Source: Pectobacterium carotovorum
GTDB taxonomy: Bacteria; Pseudomonadota; Gammaproteobacteria; Enterobacterales; Enterobacteriaceae
Reading direction: 5' to 3'
DNA: 64,000 bases
Assembly: GCA_016415585.1 (NCBI GenBank)
Contig: CP066552.1
Span: 806,001-870,000, forward strand
Below the pieces are notes generated by a model, which had not been told where the DNA came from, ran no database searches, and saw only the letters and a list, made by a program, of their open reading frames with translations. Below are positions 31,345-40,314 of the stretch, piece by piece. Position 1 is the stretch's first letter. Every line of letters begins with the position of its first letter. The position numbers were made by a program, and so were the translations under genes.

Positions 31345-31643
31345 GGGAATCCTATTTATGTTCAAGTTAGTTATGTTCGAACTAATTGCGGTCGAGTGTT
31401 GTGTTTGAATGAGTTATTCAATCGCCAATTCATATAAGCACAGCAGCACAAAAAGACACAATACCTACAAGGGATAAAAACTGAATATGTCGAAGTGGTC
31501 ACAATATATTGAAAATGGCACAGTGTTATTACCGCCTGATTTTTCGCCGTATAACCGAGAGAAGCGTGATTACTTTCACAATTGGAACAGGGTTTCAATG
31601 TTATAAATTATAAAATAATCATTGGGATAGTGGGTGGTGACAA
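31345..31643. other. Divergent promoter region between ivbL-ilvBN and the GH43 gene
   Basis: This AT-rich 299-base region separates the ilvBN leader from the glycosidase gene. TTATGTTC occurs twice near 31357 and 31371, in direct orientation and close to where the ilvBN promoter should be. I see no coding frame I would trust. Confidence 0.4.
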
Positions 31644-33266
31644 ATGGGCGTGTCCCGAGTGGTAGGGAAAGGCGTATTGAGCGGTATCTTATTGATGGCA
31701 GTGGGTATTGGTCAGGCGATAGCCTGTCAGGCTGGCCCTGCCAATGAATGGATGCGGGGTATTGAACAGCAGCGGCAGGCGGATTTGGGCAATGGCTGTT
31801 ATCTCAATCCGATTATTGCGGGCGATCATCCTGACCCCACGATTATCAAGGATGGGGATGACTATTACATGACGTTCTCGTCATTTGACGACATTCCCGG
31901 ACTGCTGATTTGGCACTCGCGTGATTTAGTGAACTGGGAACCGCTTGGCCCGGCGATAACGACACCCGTTGATGCCATCTGGGCGCCGGATTTGGTGAAG
32001 CACAACGACAAATACTATATCTACTTCACCACGAACCGGATCATCGACGCCAAAGGGACGAAAAAGAAAACGCTGTATGTGATTACCGCTGATGACATTC
32101 ATGGCCCGTGGACGCCACCGAAAGATACCGGCTTGAAAAATCCGGCCAGCGATCCCGGCCATGTAGTAGGGGAGGACGGTAAGCGTTACATCTTTATGTC
32201 TGGCGGCAACCGCGTGCAATTAACGGACGACGGGCTATCGACGGTCGGTGAAATGGCGGTGGTCTATCAGGGATGGCAGTACCCGGAAGAGTGGGATGTG
32301 GAAAGCTTCTCGCAGGAAGGGCCGAAGATGCTGCGCCACGGTGACTACTTCTACATGGTGCTGGCGGAAGGTGGAACGGCTGGGCCTCCGACCGGACACA
32401 TGGTGATTGCCGCCCGATCGAAATCGATCAATGGGCCGTGGGATAATTCGCCGCATAACCCGATTATCCGCACGCAGGATCGTTCAGATAAATGGTGGTC
32501 GCGCGGCCATGCGACGCTGATCGAAGGGCCGGATAAAAGCTGGTACATGGTGTATCACGGTTATGAAAACGGCTTTATGACACTGGGGCGGCAGGCAATG
32601 CTGGAGCCGATCGTCTGGGGTGATGATGGCTGGTTTACATCCGCTGGATTCGATACCGGCAAACCGATTCGCAAGCCGGAAGGCGGCGAGGCGGTGCCTC
32701 ACGGCATCGGCTGGTCTGATAGCTTTACCGACGAGAAATTTCCGGCTCGCTGGCATTTCTACCGCGCCAATGCGGAGGAATTGAAACGGGTCACGCTCAG
32801 TGAGGGCAAGCTGCACCTGAAGGCAAAAGGCACGTCGCCGAAGGACAGCGCGCCGCTCACGATGATTCCTGGCGATCAGGCTTACCAGATTGAAGTCACG
32901 GCGAATTTTGCCCCCGGCGCACAGGCAGGGTTGCTGCTGTTCTATAACGCGAAGCTATACGTCGGGCTGTCGTTTAATCAGGACGGCACCGTAATGCACC
33001 GCTACGGGCTGGAAAGGGCGGAGAAGAAACTGCCGCATATTACGGGTAACGAGGTGCAGATTCTGATGAAAAACGATCGCCACATTGTGACGTTCTACAC
33101 CCGCACCTCAGATCAGGAACCGTGGAAGAAATATCCGGTGCAGATGGAAGTGTCCGGCTACCATCACAACGTCGCGTATGATTTCCTCAGTCTGCGGCCT
33201 GCACTGTATGCTTCAGGCGAGGGTGACGTCACGTTCAGCAACTTGCGCTATCAGGCTTTGCCTTAA
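31644..33266 (+). CDS. Secreted glycoside hydrolase family 43 (arabinosidase/xylosidase-type)
   Basis: The 540-residue protein has a hydrophobic export signal (VLSGILLMAVGIGQAIA) followed by Cys28, then a five-bladed propeller of GH43 type (about 50-350) and a C-terminal beta-sandwich (about 355-540). The three expected catalytic acids are visible: Asp64 in GDHPDP, Asp in WAPDL, and the general acid Glu in SQEGPKM. Such enzymes trim arabinose or xylose side chains of plant cell-wall polysaccharides, consistent with a plant-associated bacterium. The Cys after the signal could make it a lipoprotein, though the lipobox is not classical. It ends four bases from the convergent thiQ gene. Confidence 0.9.
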   Translation: MGVSRVVGKGVLSGILLMAVGIGQAIACQAGPANEWMRGIEQQRQADLGNGCYLNPIIAGDHPDPTIIKDGDDYYMTFSSFDDIPGLLIWHSRDLVNWEPLGPAITTPVDAIWAPDLVKHNDKYYIYFTTNRIIDAKGTKKKTLYVITADDIHGPWTPPKDTGLKNPASDPGHVVGEDGKRYIFMSGGNRVQLTDDGLSTVGEMAVVYQGWQYPEEWDVESFSQEGPKMLRHGDYFYMVLAEGGTAGPPTGHMVIAARSKSINGPWDNSPHNPIIRTQDRSDKWWSRGHATLIEGPDKSWYMVYHGYENGFMTLGRQAMLEPIVWGDDGWFTSAGFDTGKPIRKPEGGEAVPHGIGWSDSFTDEKFPARWHFYRANAEELKRVTLSEGKLHLKAKGTSPKDSAPLTMIPGDQAYQIEVTANFAPGAQAGLLLFYNAKLYVGLSFNQDGTVMHRYGLERAEKKLPHITGNEVQILMKNDRHIVTFYTRTSDQEPWKKYPVQMEVSGYHHNVAYDFLSLRPALYASGEGDVTFSNLRYQALP

Positions 33267-33270
33267 TTCT

Positions 33271-33981
33271 TCAATCCGAAGGCGGACGTGAAATTCCCAG
33301 GATGGCGGCCGCTTCGGCGCTGCCATCCTGTAGCGCCTGAGTCGGCCCATCATAATAAATCTGCCCGTCCACGATCAGCACCGTACGTTTTGCGATCCGC
33401 ATGGCATCATCCAAATTGTGGGACACCATCAACAGCGTGAATTGACGCTCCTCACACACGCTTTCAACTAGATCGAGCATCTCCTGACGCAGCGCGGGAT
33501 CGAGTGCCGAGAACGGTTCATCCAATAGCAGAATCGGCTGATGACGCACCAGACAGCGTGCCAATGCCGCGCGCTGGCGCTGTCCGCCAGAAACCTGCGA
33601 GGGTAGACGATCCAGAAGATCGGCCAGACCGACCCGATCGGCAATCTGCCGTAACGTCTCGCGCTGTTCTGCACTAAGCCGCAGGCCGGGGTGTAGCCCC
33701 AGCGCGATGTTTTGCCCAATTGTCAGATGAGGAAACAGGTTATTTTCCTGAAACAGAATCGAAACTGGTCGTTTAGCGGGAGGCGCCTCGCGGTGAGATT
33801 CTCCGTTAAGCCGTAATTCCCCGCTGTCTGCCATCAGGAAGCCCGCAACCAGATTCAGCAGCGTACTTTTCCCTGCGCCGCTGGGGCCGAGGATAGCGAT
33901 GCGCTCGCCCGGCCTGACGTGAAAATCAAAGCGCATGGGCAAGTGTTGATAGAAGTAGGTCAATTTCTCAAGCGCGATCAT
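33271..33981 (-). CDS. thiQ: Thiamine ABC transporter ATPase
   Basis: The 236-residue ATPase has Walker A GPSGAGKS, the signature SGGQRQR, Walker B ILLLDEP and the switch His in VSHNL. It energises import of thiamine and thiamine phosphates with ThiP and ThiB. The ATG at 33981 corresponds to the E. coli start and overlaps the end of thiP by 14 bases; an in-frame extension to 34002 is unlikely. It is the last gene of the thiBPQ operon. Confidence 0.96.
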   Translation of the reverse strand: MIALEKLTYFYQHLPMRFDFHVRPGERIAILGPSGAGKSTLLNLVAGFLMADSGELRLNGESHREAPPAKRPVSILFQENNLFPHLTIGQNIALGLHPGLRLSAEQRETLRQIADRVGLADLLDRLPSQVSGGQRQRAALARCLVRHQPILLLDEPFSALDPALRQEMLDLVESVCEERQFTLLMVSHNLDDAMRIAKRTVLIVDGQIYYDGPTQALQDGSAEAAAILGISRPPSD

Positions 33982-35575
33982 GACGGCCTGCCAGTTTCTC
34001 AATCAGGGTAAATAACATAAAGCACAGCAGCATTAAGAGTAGCGCCGTGACTGCGCCGTCGGCGCTGCGATAGGAACCAATTTGCTGGTACAGATAGAAC
34101 GGCAACGTGCGGAACTGCTCATTACCAAACAGCGCAATGACGCCGAAATCACCAATCGACAGCACGCAGGCAAAAGCCAATGCCTGCGCCAGCGGCTGTT
34201 TTAGCGCGGCGAGTTCGATCAGTCTCAGCCGCTGCCAGCCGCGAATATCCAGTGACGTGCAGAGTCGGTTGTAGCGTTCGGCAACGTCCAGCATCGGGTT
34301 TTCCAGCACTTTTATCGCGTAGGGAATTGCCATCAGCGCGTTGGTGAACACCACCAGTGCGTAAGGAGATTGCGGTAGCCCGATACTGTTGTTCAGCAGC
34401 AGGAAAAAGCCGGTTGCCAGCACAATGCCCGGCATGGCGAGGATGAGCATACCGCTCAGGTTCATTAACTGCCCGTAGAGTGGTTTCTGGCGTAATTTTA
34501 GCTCGCGGCTGCTCCAGAGCAGCATCATGGTTAGCACCAGACACAGGAGTCCCGCGCCTAAGGCAATGCGCAGCGAGGTAAACAGCGTTTGCCAGAGTAC
34601 AGGCTGTTGCAGCACGGTAACCAGCGATCGGTTTACGCCATCCACCACCACGGCCAGTAAAGGTGGGATGACCAGCAGCAACAGCGCACCAATCAGCAGG
34701 CCATCGGTGAGGCGGCTTAAGGCGCTATCCTGAGGATTGCGCCAGGCAAGCTGTTGTGTGCTGCCGACGGGTAGAATGCGCCCCAGTCGCTGGCTCAGCA
34801 GCACCAAACCAAGACAGCAAACCATTTGAATTAACGCCAGCAGCGCCGCGCGCCCCGGATCGTAATCAAAGCTTAATGCCTGATAAATAGCCAGCTCGAT
34901 CGTGGTTGCCTGCGGGCCGCCGCCCAGCGACAGCACTGTGGCAAAGCTGGCGAAGCAGAGCATAAAAATCAGTGCGCCAGTGGGTAAAATCTGTCGGCGC
35001 AGAGCGGGCCATTCCAGCAGGCGGAAATGCTGCCAACTGTTCATACCCAAATTGGCGGCCAACTGACGCTGCTCGGTAGCGATGCCTTCTAACGACTGCA
35101 ACAGCAATCGGGTCGCCAGCGGCAGGTTGAAGAAGACGTGCGCCAGCAGGATGCCCTGCAACCCATAGGGCGAAAACGTGTATTTCAGGTCAAACCAGCC
35201 CAGCGCAGAGGCCAGCCAGCCTTGCCGACCATAAACGCTGAGCAGGCCAAAAACAGCGACCAGCACCGGCAGCACCAGCGTCATTGCGCACAGGCGTAGC
35301 AGCCAGCGATGGCCGGGAAAGCGCCGTCGATACAGCGCTCTGGCAAGGAAGATCGCCGGAACGGTAGAAAACAGCGCAGAGAGAAAGGCCTGCCAGAAGG
35401 TAAACCGAATGACATGCCAGAGATAGCTGTCATGCCATAGCGTACGCCACTGGCTTTCGGGCGCCTGTAGCCATAGCGCGCCGAAAGCCAGGACGGCAAC
35501 GGAAATTAACAGCGTTGTGGCCAGTAGCCCCGGCCACAGACGTCCGCCGATCAGTGGCTGACGGCGCGTTGCCAT
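33968..35575 (-). CDS. thiP: Thiamine ABC transporter permease
   Basis: The 535-residue membrane protein is the fused permease of the thiamine transporter, with two repeated halves each carrying an EAA-type loop ([19 protein letters not shown] and [19 protein letters not shown]). The start MATRRQPLI matches the E. coli protein and overlaps the thiB stop by 25 bases. Confidence 0.97.
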   Translation of the reverse strand: MATRRQPLIGGRLWPGLLATTLLISVAVLAFGALWLQAPESQWRTLWHDSYLWHVIRFTFWQAFLSALFSTVPAIFLARALYRRRFPGHRWLLRLCAMTLVLPVLVAVFGLLSVYGRQGWLASALGWFDLKYTFSPYGLQGILLAHVFFNLPLATRLLLQSLEGIATEQRQLAANLGMNSWQHFRLLEWPALRRQILPTGALIFMLCFASFATVLSLGGGPQATTIELAIYQALSFDYDPGRAALLALIQMVCCLGLVLLSQRLGRILPVGSTQQLAWRNPQDSALSRLTDGLLIGALLLLVIPPLLAVVVDGVNRSLVTVLQQPVLWQTLFTSLRIALGAGLLCLVLTMMLLWSSRELKLRQKPLYGQLMNLSGMLILAMPGIVLATGFFLLLNNSIGLPQSPYALVVFTNALMAIPYAIKVLENPMLDVAERYNRLCTSLDIRGWQRLRLIELAALKQPLAQALAFACVLSIGDFGVIALFGNEQFRTLPFYLYQQIGSYRSADGAVTALLLMLLCFMLFTLIEKLAGRHDRA

Positions 35576-36567
35576 GCCTGAATCCACTGCGTCCTTTGGT
35601 CGGCAACTTCCTGTGCGCTGAACTGCATGGCTTTCTCAGGAACCGCGAGCGCAGCGAAGCCTGCTGGCAGGTCGGTTTTAACCGCTGGATACATCCAGTT
35701 TGTGGTAGGGATAGCCTGCTGGAAGGCTGGGCTCAGGATGAACTGCATAAAGCGTTTTGCCAGTTCGGGATTTTTGCTGGAAGCCAACTGCCCGGCGATT
35801 TCAATTTGCAGATAGTGCCCTTCGCTAAAGGTGGCCGCCGCGTAGTTGTCTTTCTTTTCTTCAATGATGTGATAGGCCGGTGACGTGGTGTAGCTCAGCA
35901 CCAGATCCGCTTCCCCTTTCAGGAACAGACCGTAGGCTTCACTCCAGCCTTTGGTTACGGTAACGGTTTTCTTCGCCAGCTTCTGCCAGGCTTGTGGCGC
36001 ATCGTTGCCGTACACTTTCTGCATCCACAGCAGTAAGCCCAGTCCCGGCGTGCTGGTGCGCGGATCCTGATAGATCACTTTCCACGGTGCATTGCTGTCC
36101 ACCAGCTCATGCAGGCTTTTCGGCGGGTTTTTCAGCGTGTCTTTGTTATACACAAACGCAAAGTAGCCGTAGTCGTAAGGAACGAACGTCTTATTGCTCC
36201 AGCCGCCTGGCACCGTGACGGCACGGGTGTCCTGACCGTGTGGCGCAAACAGGCCGGTTTGCTCTGCTGCCTGCAATAGATTGTTGTCCAGCCCCAGAAT
36301 GATGTCCGCTTTGCTGTTTTTGCCTTCCATACGCAGACGGTTTAGCAGCGAGGCACCGTCTTCCAGTGCGACAAAATTCAGTTCGCACTCACACTCTTTT
36401 TCAAATGCGGTCTTGATGACAGGGCCCGGACCCCATTCGGAAGCGAATGAATCATAGGTATAAACGGTAAGCGCAGGCTTGGCGAAAGCCGAAGCAGAGA
36501 GCAGTAACAGGCAAGGCAGGCTGATTTTCAGCGCGGTGGCTGAACGGTGTAGTAATTGATTTAACAC
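35551..36567 (-). CDS. thiB: Thiamine-binding periplasmic protein
   Basis: The 338-residue substrate-binding protein has a signal peptide ending at ASAFA and matches ThiB (TbpA), with LTVYTYDSFASEWGPGP, DIILGLDNNLL and YQDPRTSTPGLGLLLWMQK. I choose the GTG at 36567 because AGGAG stands seven bases before it; a longer frame from 36615 would intrude into the leader. It is the first gene of thiBPQ and lies directly behind a TPP riboswitch. Confidence 0.96.
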   Translation of the reverse strand: MLNQLLHRSATALKISLPCLLLLSASAFAKPALTVYTYDSFASEWGPGPVIKTAFEKECECELNFVALEDGASLLNRLRMEGKNSKADIILGLDNNLLQAAEQTGLFAPHGQDTRAVTVPGGWSNKTFVPYDYGYFAFVYNKDTLKNPPKSLHELVDSNAPWKVIYQDPRTSTPGLGLLLWMQKVYGNDAPQAWQKLAKKTVTVTKGWSEAYGLFLKGEADLVLSYTTSPAYHIIEEKKDNYAAATFSEGHYLQIEIAGQLASSKNPELAKRFMQFILSPAFQQAIPTTNWMYPAVKTDLPAGFAALAVPEKAMQFSAQEVADQRTQWIQAWQRAVSH

Positions 36568-36624
36568 TTTGCACTCCTGAGAATCATAGGGTGGCAAAGG
36601 ACTTTGAGGCAGCAATAAGCCGCA

Positions 36625-36713
36625 CTCTCAAATCCCTTCGCCGGTATTAACCGGATCAGGTTCGACGGGTATCTTCTCAGCGAAAAATTTTCCGCACCCC
36701 GTTGAGAACGGCA
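36625..36713 (-). promoter_or_regulatory. TPP riboswitch (THI box) upstream of thiBPQ
   Basis: Read on the minus strand, the leader contains the conserved elements in order: ACGGGGTGC, then GCTGAGA, ACCC, GAACCTGATC, GGTTAATACC and GGCGAAGGGATTTGAGA. These are the hallmarks of the thiamine pyrophosphate aptamer. It ends about 60 bases before the thiB start, so it probably controls translation or termination of the thiamine uptake operon. Confidence 0.97.
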
Positions 36714-36748
36714 CATTGTAAAGGGTTAAGTCGGGCAGTGAAAGGCTC

Positions 36749-38407
36749 TCAGCGTTCCGGCGGCGCAAACCAGGCGGATTTAAAATCAAACCAGCCCAGC
36801 ATATTCATCCTGACGCCGCGCATACTGCGCTGCCCTTGAAGTTGCAGCCAGTGATGCAACAGCGGATACAGTTGGCCGCTATCGATCAGTTTTTCACACC
36901 ATTCCGCCATCGGCAGCGAGTGATTACGCCACTGCTGCGCGTCCGCATGTAGATCGTCATCCAGACAGTGCTGCACCAGCGGGAGTTCGTAGAGCATCGC
37001 AAACAGGGAGAACTCGAGCGGTAAATAACAATTCACGCTGCTAAACCAGATATCGCTCTCGGCGTTGCCTTGATACCAGTCTTCATAGCTGACCGTCTGG
37101 ATATGCAACGTGACGCCGTGCTGCGCCAGTAGCGTACGCATAATCTCGCTTAATATTCGGTATTCAGGGTGTGCCTGATAGAACGTGAGTGTGACTTCAG
37201 TCAGCCCTTTTGGAAGGGATTGCGGCACATCGGGATGGTGATGGTGCCAGCGCGGCAGTAGGCTGTAGGCCGGTGACCAGTCACGCTGGTTGCTGGTATT
37301 GGCGTGGTTGAGTAGCGAAATCGGGTTAAATACCTGCCTGAGCCACTGCTGCGCTTCCGGTTGTGATGCTAACGGCGAACGCTTGTCGAACAGCAGGAAA
37401 TAGCCGCCTTCTTCCATCCGACTTTCCAACTGTTCGTGACGAGAATTGTCAGACTGGAGTTGGATGGACACCGGCATTTCCTCCGGTTCGTCCGGCAGGA
37501 CCCAGATATTGACCTCATCAATCAACGCCCGATAGCCAAAATAATCATCGAAGGCGCGGATCTTCAGTTGATTGCTGTTATTACGCACGACGGCGTAAGG
37601 GCCGGTGCCAATCGGGTGTTGGGCAAAATCCGGTAGCGTTTTCCACTCTTGCGGCAAAATCATGGCGTGCACGCTGCCTAATAGCCACGGCAGCCATTTA
37701 TCCGGGCTGTTTAGCTGGATATCGATCACGAATGGCATCGGCGACGTTACGGCTTCAATATGAGAAAAGAGTGGAAGCGGAATAAGACGAGAGAGTGACG
37801 TGGTGATGTCATCCATTGTGAGCTCGCGCCCATGATGAAAGCGGATGGCCGGGCGCAGATAGAAGCGCCAATGCAGGGGAGAGATCATCTGCCAGTGATG
37901 AGCCAGGTCGGGTTCAATTTCCCCATTTTCCTCATTTATATTGGTGAGTCCGCTGAAAATTTGCCGGGCAATGTGCATCTCTGAACGCCGTAGCGCAGAG
38001 CCGGGCAGTAAATTGCGTAAAGGACGGTAATAGAGGATGCGCAGAATATGTTTCCCCTGCCGGAAACTCCGCCCAAGGTGGGCAAGTAGCATCTGGCGCA
38101 CCGCCTCCTTGTCACCCATCAACTGAACCAGTTGTTCAATGCGATCCTGTTCCAGCAAATCTTCGGCACGTTGTTGCTGTAGCGCCAATCCGGTACACAC
38201 AAAGGAGAGCTGCGAGCGTTTTCCTCTTCCGGCTTCGGCTTGCCAAACAAGCCAGCCTTCTTGCTGCATCGTGTTCAGCAGCGAACGGATATGGCGGCGT
38301 GAGCAATTCAATACACCAGCCAGCTCTTGCAGCGTGGTGTCGGTAGTTTGTCCCTGAAAATGTTGCCACAGGCGGATGAACTGTTGCTGCAATCGAGGAG
38401 AAGACAT
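36749..38407 (-). CDS. sgrR: SgrR, transcriptional activator of sgrS
   Basis: The 552-residue protein has an N-terminal winged helix-turn-helix (about 1-110, with [19 protein letters not shown]) and a C-terminal extracellular-solute-binding-like domain, the architecture of SgrR. In E. coli SgrR senses glucose-phosphate stress and activates the small RNA gene sgrS. It is divergent from sgrS here, as in E. coli, with 56 bases between the start and the predicted sgrS start site. Confidence 0.96.
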   Translation of the reverse strand: MSSPRLQQQFIRLWQHFQGQTTDTTLQELAGVLNCSRRHIRSLLNTMQQEGWLVWQAEAGRGKRSQLSFVCTGLALQQQRAEDLLEQDRIEQLVQLMGDKEAVRQMLLAHLGRSFRQGKHILRILYYRPLRNLLPGSALRRSEMHIARQIFSGLTNINEENGEIEPDLAHHWQMISPLHWRFYLRPAIRFHHGRELTMDDITTSLSRLIPLPLFSHIEAVTSPMPFVIDIQLNSPDKWLPWLLGSVHAMILPQEWKTLPDFAQHPIGTGPYAVVRNNSNQLKIRAFDDYFGYRALIDEVNIWVLPDEPEEMPVSIQLQSDNSRHEQLESRMEEGGYFLLFDKRSPLASQPEAQQWLRQVFNPISLLNHANTSNQRDWSPAYSLLPRWHHHHPDVPQSLPKGLTEVTLTFYQAHPEYRILSEIMRTLLAQHGVTLHIQTVSYEDWYQGNAESDIWFSSVNCYLPLEFSLFAMLYELPLVQHCLDDDLHADAQQWRNHSLPMAEWCEKLIDSGQLYPLLHHWLQLQGQRSMRGVRMNMLGWFDFKSAWFAPPER

Positions 38408-38451
38408 AAAAGAGGAACTCCTTGCACTAAAGTCATCAATTTATCTTTCCC

Positions 38452-38457
38452 TATATT
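38452..38457 (+). promoter_or_regulatory. sgrS: Probable sgrS -10 element
   Basis: TATATT lies 40 bases upstream of the sgrT start codon in the sgrR-sgrS divergent region. It would place transcription start near 38464. No strong -35 box is seen, as expected for an activator-dependent promoter. Confidence 0.5.
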
Positions 38458-38497
38458 ACGTCGATACTTTCCAACAAGGAAAGAGAGGGGGTGGCTT

Positions 38498-38662
38498 ATG
38501 GTAATTTCCCGTTTGTCCCAGTTCTATCGAACCTACTTATCGACCTGTCAAGCGAAGTGGTTACGATGGATGTCTACCCAACAGCGCGTTGCATTACTGC
38601 AACAGGCGACGCAGTGGCACCTGAAAGACATGTCCGACGACGAATATCGTCATTGGCTCTAG
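38498..38662 (+). CDS. sgrT: SgrT, small inhibitor of glucose transport
   Basis: The 54-residue ORF lies within SgrS, starts at an ATG after AGAGGGGG and matches E. coli SgrT (43 residues): QFYRTYLSTCQAKWLRWMS and QRVALLQQATQW align with QFYQHYFTATAKLCWLRWLS and QRLTMLEGLMQW. It has an added N-terminal MVISRLS and an extra C-terminal tail (LKDMSDDEYRHWL). SgrT inhibits the PtsG glucose permease directly. Confidence 0.88.
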   Translation: MVISRLSQFYRTYLSTCQAKWLRWMSTQQRVALLQQATQWHLKDMSDDEYRHWL

Positions 38663-38707
38663 ATGGTGTGAGAAAAAGAATTCTGAGTAATGGTGACGTT
38701 TCACCAG

Positions 38708-38735
38708 CCAGCGAGTTTTTTCGCTGGTTTTTTTT
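38708..38735 (+). terminator. sgrS: SgrS terminator
   Basis: CCAGCGA pairs with TCGCTGG across a T-rich loop and is followed by at least eight T. This is the 3' end of SgrS. Confidence 0.92.
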
Positions 38736-38807
38736 ATGGTGTTTACCTGTATCTCTTTTTGGCTGCCGCGGACGATTTGCATGGTAAGGAGATATTAGCG
38801 GCAGTGT

Positions 38808-39368
38808 TCACGTAATGATTTGTTCACGTAATGGCATACCTTCACTTAGCAATGTGCAATAACGTGCTAATTCGTCCTGCTGACGGGTATTGCGTATCTG
38901 CAAGGCCAGATTAATCGTGGCAAGTTCCTGAGCATTGTCGGCTAATTCTTGTGGTATTTTTTTTTGTTTGGCCAGCCAATCGGCAACATCGCTCCATTCC
39001 CACAGCGGTGATGTACCGCGTAAGCGCTGGACCGGAGAGGGGAAATCACCTGCACCACGTTTTCCGTCTTTGAGAAGCGCAATCGCCTGACGAGACAGCG
39101 CGGACAAGGCCGCGATGTCACTGATCCCAACCCAGGCTGCATCGACGGAGTGGACTTTGGCTTTGATGCTCGCGGATTCAATATCATGAATAGCGCTAAT
39201 GACTGCGGTAGAAAAACGCGGGCTTTCTCGATCAAATTCGAGATAGACGGCACTGCCATAGAAGCAGATCAAGGCATCGTCGCAGCCGCTGGTAAAAAGC
39301 GCATCTTCCAGCCCTGCTGTGTCTGCGGAAACGCCCGATAGCGTGAGAGAAAAGTGATACGTTGTCAT
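38808..39368 (-). CDS. Helix-turn-helix protein of a HicA-like pair, possible antitoxin
   Basis: The 186-residue protein has an N-terminal alpha/beta domain (YHFSLTLSGVSADTAGLEDAL, then VYLEFDRESPRFSTAVISAI) and a central helix-turn-helix (about 80-140, ISDIAALSALSRQAIALL followed by GDFPSPVQRLRGTSPLWEW). I recognise the layout as a widespread family of HTH proteins often found beside small HicA-like proteins, but no function is proven. It lies 29 bases downstream of the small gene at 39398-39625 on the same strand. Toxin-antitoxin function is inference. Confidence 0.7.
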   Translation of the reverse strand: MTTYHFSLTLSGVSADTAGLEDALFTSGCDDALICFYGSAVYLEFDRESPRFSTAVISAIHDIESASIKAKVHSVDAAWVGISDIAALSALSRQAIALLKDGKRGAGDFPSPVQRLRGTSPLWEWSDVADWLAKQKKIPQELADNAQELATINLALQIRNTRQQDELARYCTLLSEGMPLREQIIT

Positions 39369-39397
39369 AAATTACCTCGGTAAGCTGTGTGTGTCTT

Positions 39398-39625
39398 CTA
39401 TTGTTTTAGTATTGCCTGACAGCTATCGACGTTGCGGCGGATTTGCTTTGCGTGATTTTCCGGGACTGATGACGTGGACCAAATACTCATCATATGGGTA
39501 CTGTGATCCGGCGTGCCGCAGATAAGTCTGCCAAATGCATGCCCGTTGCTGGGATAAAAACGCCAGCCCTGCGCTAATGCGTATTCAATGGCTGCCTGAA
39601 CATGCTTGTTTGGGTGTTTTTTCAT
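39398..39625 (-). CDS. HicA-like small protein, possible toxin
   Basis: The 75-residue basic protein starts MKKHPNKHVQAAIEYALAQG and has a conserved-looking His in SNGHAFGRLICG and a C-terminal NHAKQIRRNVDSC motif. This resembles the double-stranded-RNA-binding-like fold of HicA mRNA interferases, whose catalytic residue is a His after a Gly. It precedes the HTH gene in the toxin-first order seen in hicAB. The start has no strong ribosome-binding site. Activity is not established. Confidence 0.65.
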   Translation of the reverse strand: MKKHPNKHVQAAIEYALAQGWRFYPSNGHAFGRLICGTPDHSTHMMSIWSTSSVPENHAKQIRRNVDSCQAILKQ

Positions 39626-39782
39626 CGCGATATAGGGTCATGGTAAATTCATGTGTTGACGGTTGTCAACGATGGTGTTGATCGAGAATGAAATATACCT
39701 ACTTATTTAGCTGACATTTAAACGGCGTGAGCGGCCTGCGCGCGGCTTCGCAAAAGCAAATTAAAGAAGAAGACTGGAGAGG

Positions 39783-39817
39783 AAGCATGCCCGCAGAGAA
39801 AGACACCGGGCATGCTT
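39783..39817. repeat. Perfect 11-bp inverted repeat
   Basis: AAGCATGCCCG and CGGGCATGCTT are exact reverse complements with a 13-base spacer. No T-run follows on either strand, so it is not a standard terminator. Confidence 0.6.
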
Positions 39818-39825
39818 ACGGCGGG

Positions 39826-39945
39826 TTACTCCACCGATTTTAGACGGGCGACAAAGTGCCGAAGCTCGAGGGCATAGGTGAATGTTAATCCGGGCGTGTC
39901 GTAGCGTGATTTTTTTATATTCCGAATGACGAAGTAATAAATCAA
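39826..39945 (-). other. Short reading frame, possible gene remnant
   Basis: The minus strand reads about 39 residues from a TTG to a TAA, with the protein-like stretch YDTPGLTFTYALELRHFVA near its end. No ribosome-binding site is visible and the upstream part is low-complexity. It may be the 3' end of a decayed gene. I cannot assign a family. Confidence 0.25.
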
Positions 39946-40314
39946 TCAGTAATGTTGAATGTTAAAGCGTATTTATTTTCAATAAAAAAGAATAACTCCG
40001 TTAATCTGTTTTTTCTCTTATAATTAATATTAATGTAAGAATAATGACTAAAATAATTCACTAATTTAGTGTAATGATTTTCATTCTAAATTGTTTTTTG
40101 GGGAAACTATTTTAGTTGAAATTATAGGCGGTTTTTTGTGATGGCGGTCCTATGAATAAAATTATTTTTTATAGTCCACTGTTTTTTATCTTGTGTTTAA
40201 CGCACATTGTTACAACCTTTAAATATTATGTAACATGTAGCGGCGTTTTATTTTTTCTTGTTTACCAGCAATTTACTTCACAGCAATTTTTTGAATAACT
40301 CGACGGATGTAAAA

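Larger units (their letters stand above)
38464..38735 (+). ncRNA. sgrS: SgrS dual-function small RNA
   Basis: The transcript is defined by its position divergent from sgrR, by the sgrT reading frame inside it and by its 3' end. After sgrT comes TCTGAGTAATGGTG, which resembles the E. coli SgrS segment (ACTGAGTATTGGTG) that pairs with ptsG mRNA. A small GGTGA/TCACC stem follows, then a terminator stem CCAGCGA/TCGCTGG with a long T-run that also serves as an Hfq site. The 5' end is estimated. Length would be about 270 nucleotides against 227 in E. coli. It should repress ptsG and other sugar transporter mRNAs under sugar-phosphate stress. Confidence 0.9.
39626..40314. other. Long AT-rich intergenic region before the chemoreceptor gene
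   Basis: This stretch of almost 700 bases holds a perfect 11-bp palindrome (39783-39817), a short minus-strand reading frame that looks like a protein remnant (39826-39945), and from about 39900 very AT-rich DNA. TAATGATTTTCATT near 40071 resembles half of a Fur box. The leader and promoter of the chemoreceptor gene should lie at the right end. No sigma-28 promoter is obvious. Confidence 0.5.

Noticed and set aside
40140..40290. Possible small hydrophobic peptide beginning MNKIIFYSPLFFILCL
   Set aside because: It lies in AT-rich DNA with no ribosome-binding site and could arise by chance.
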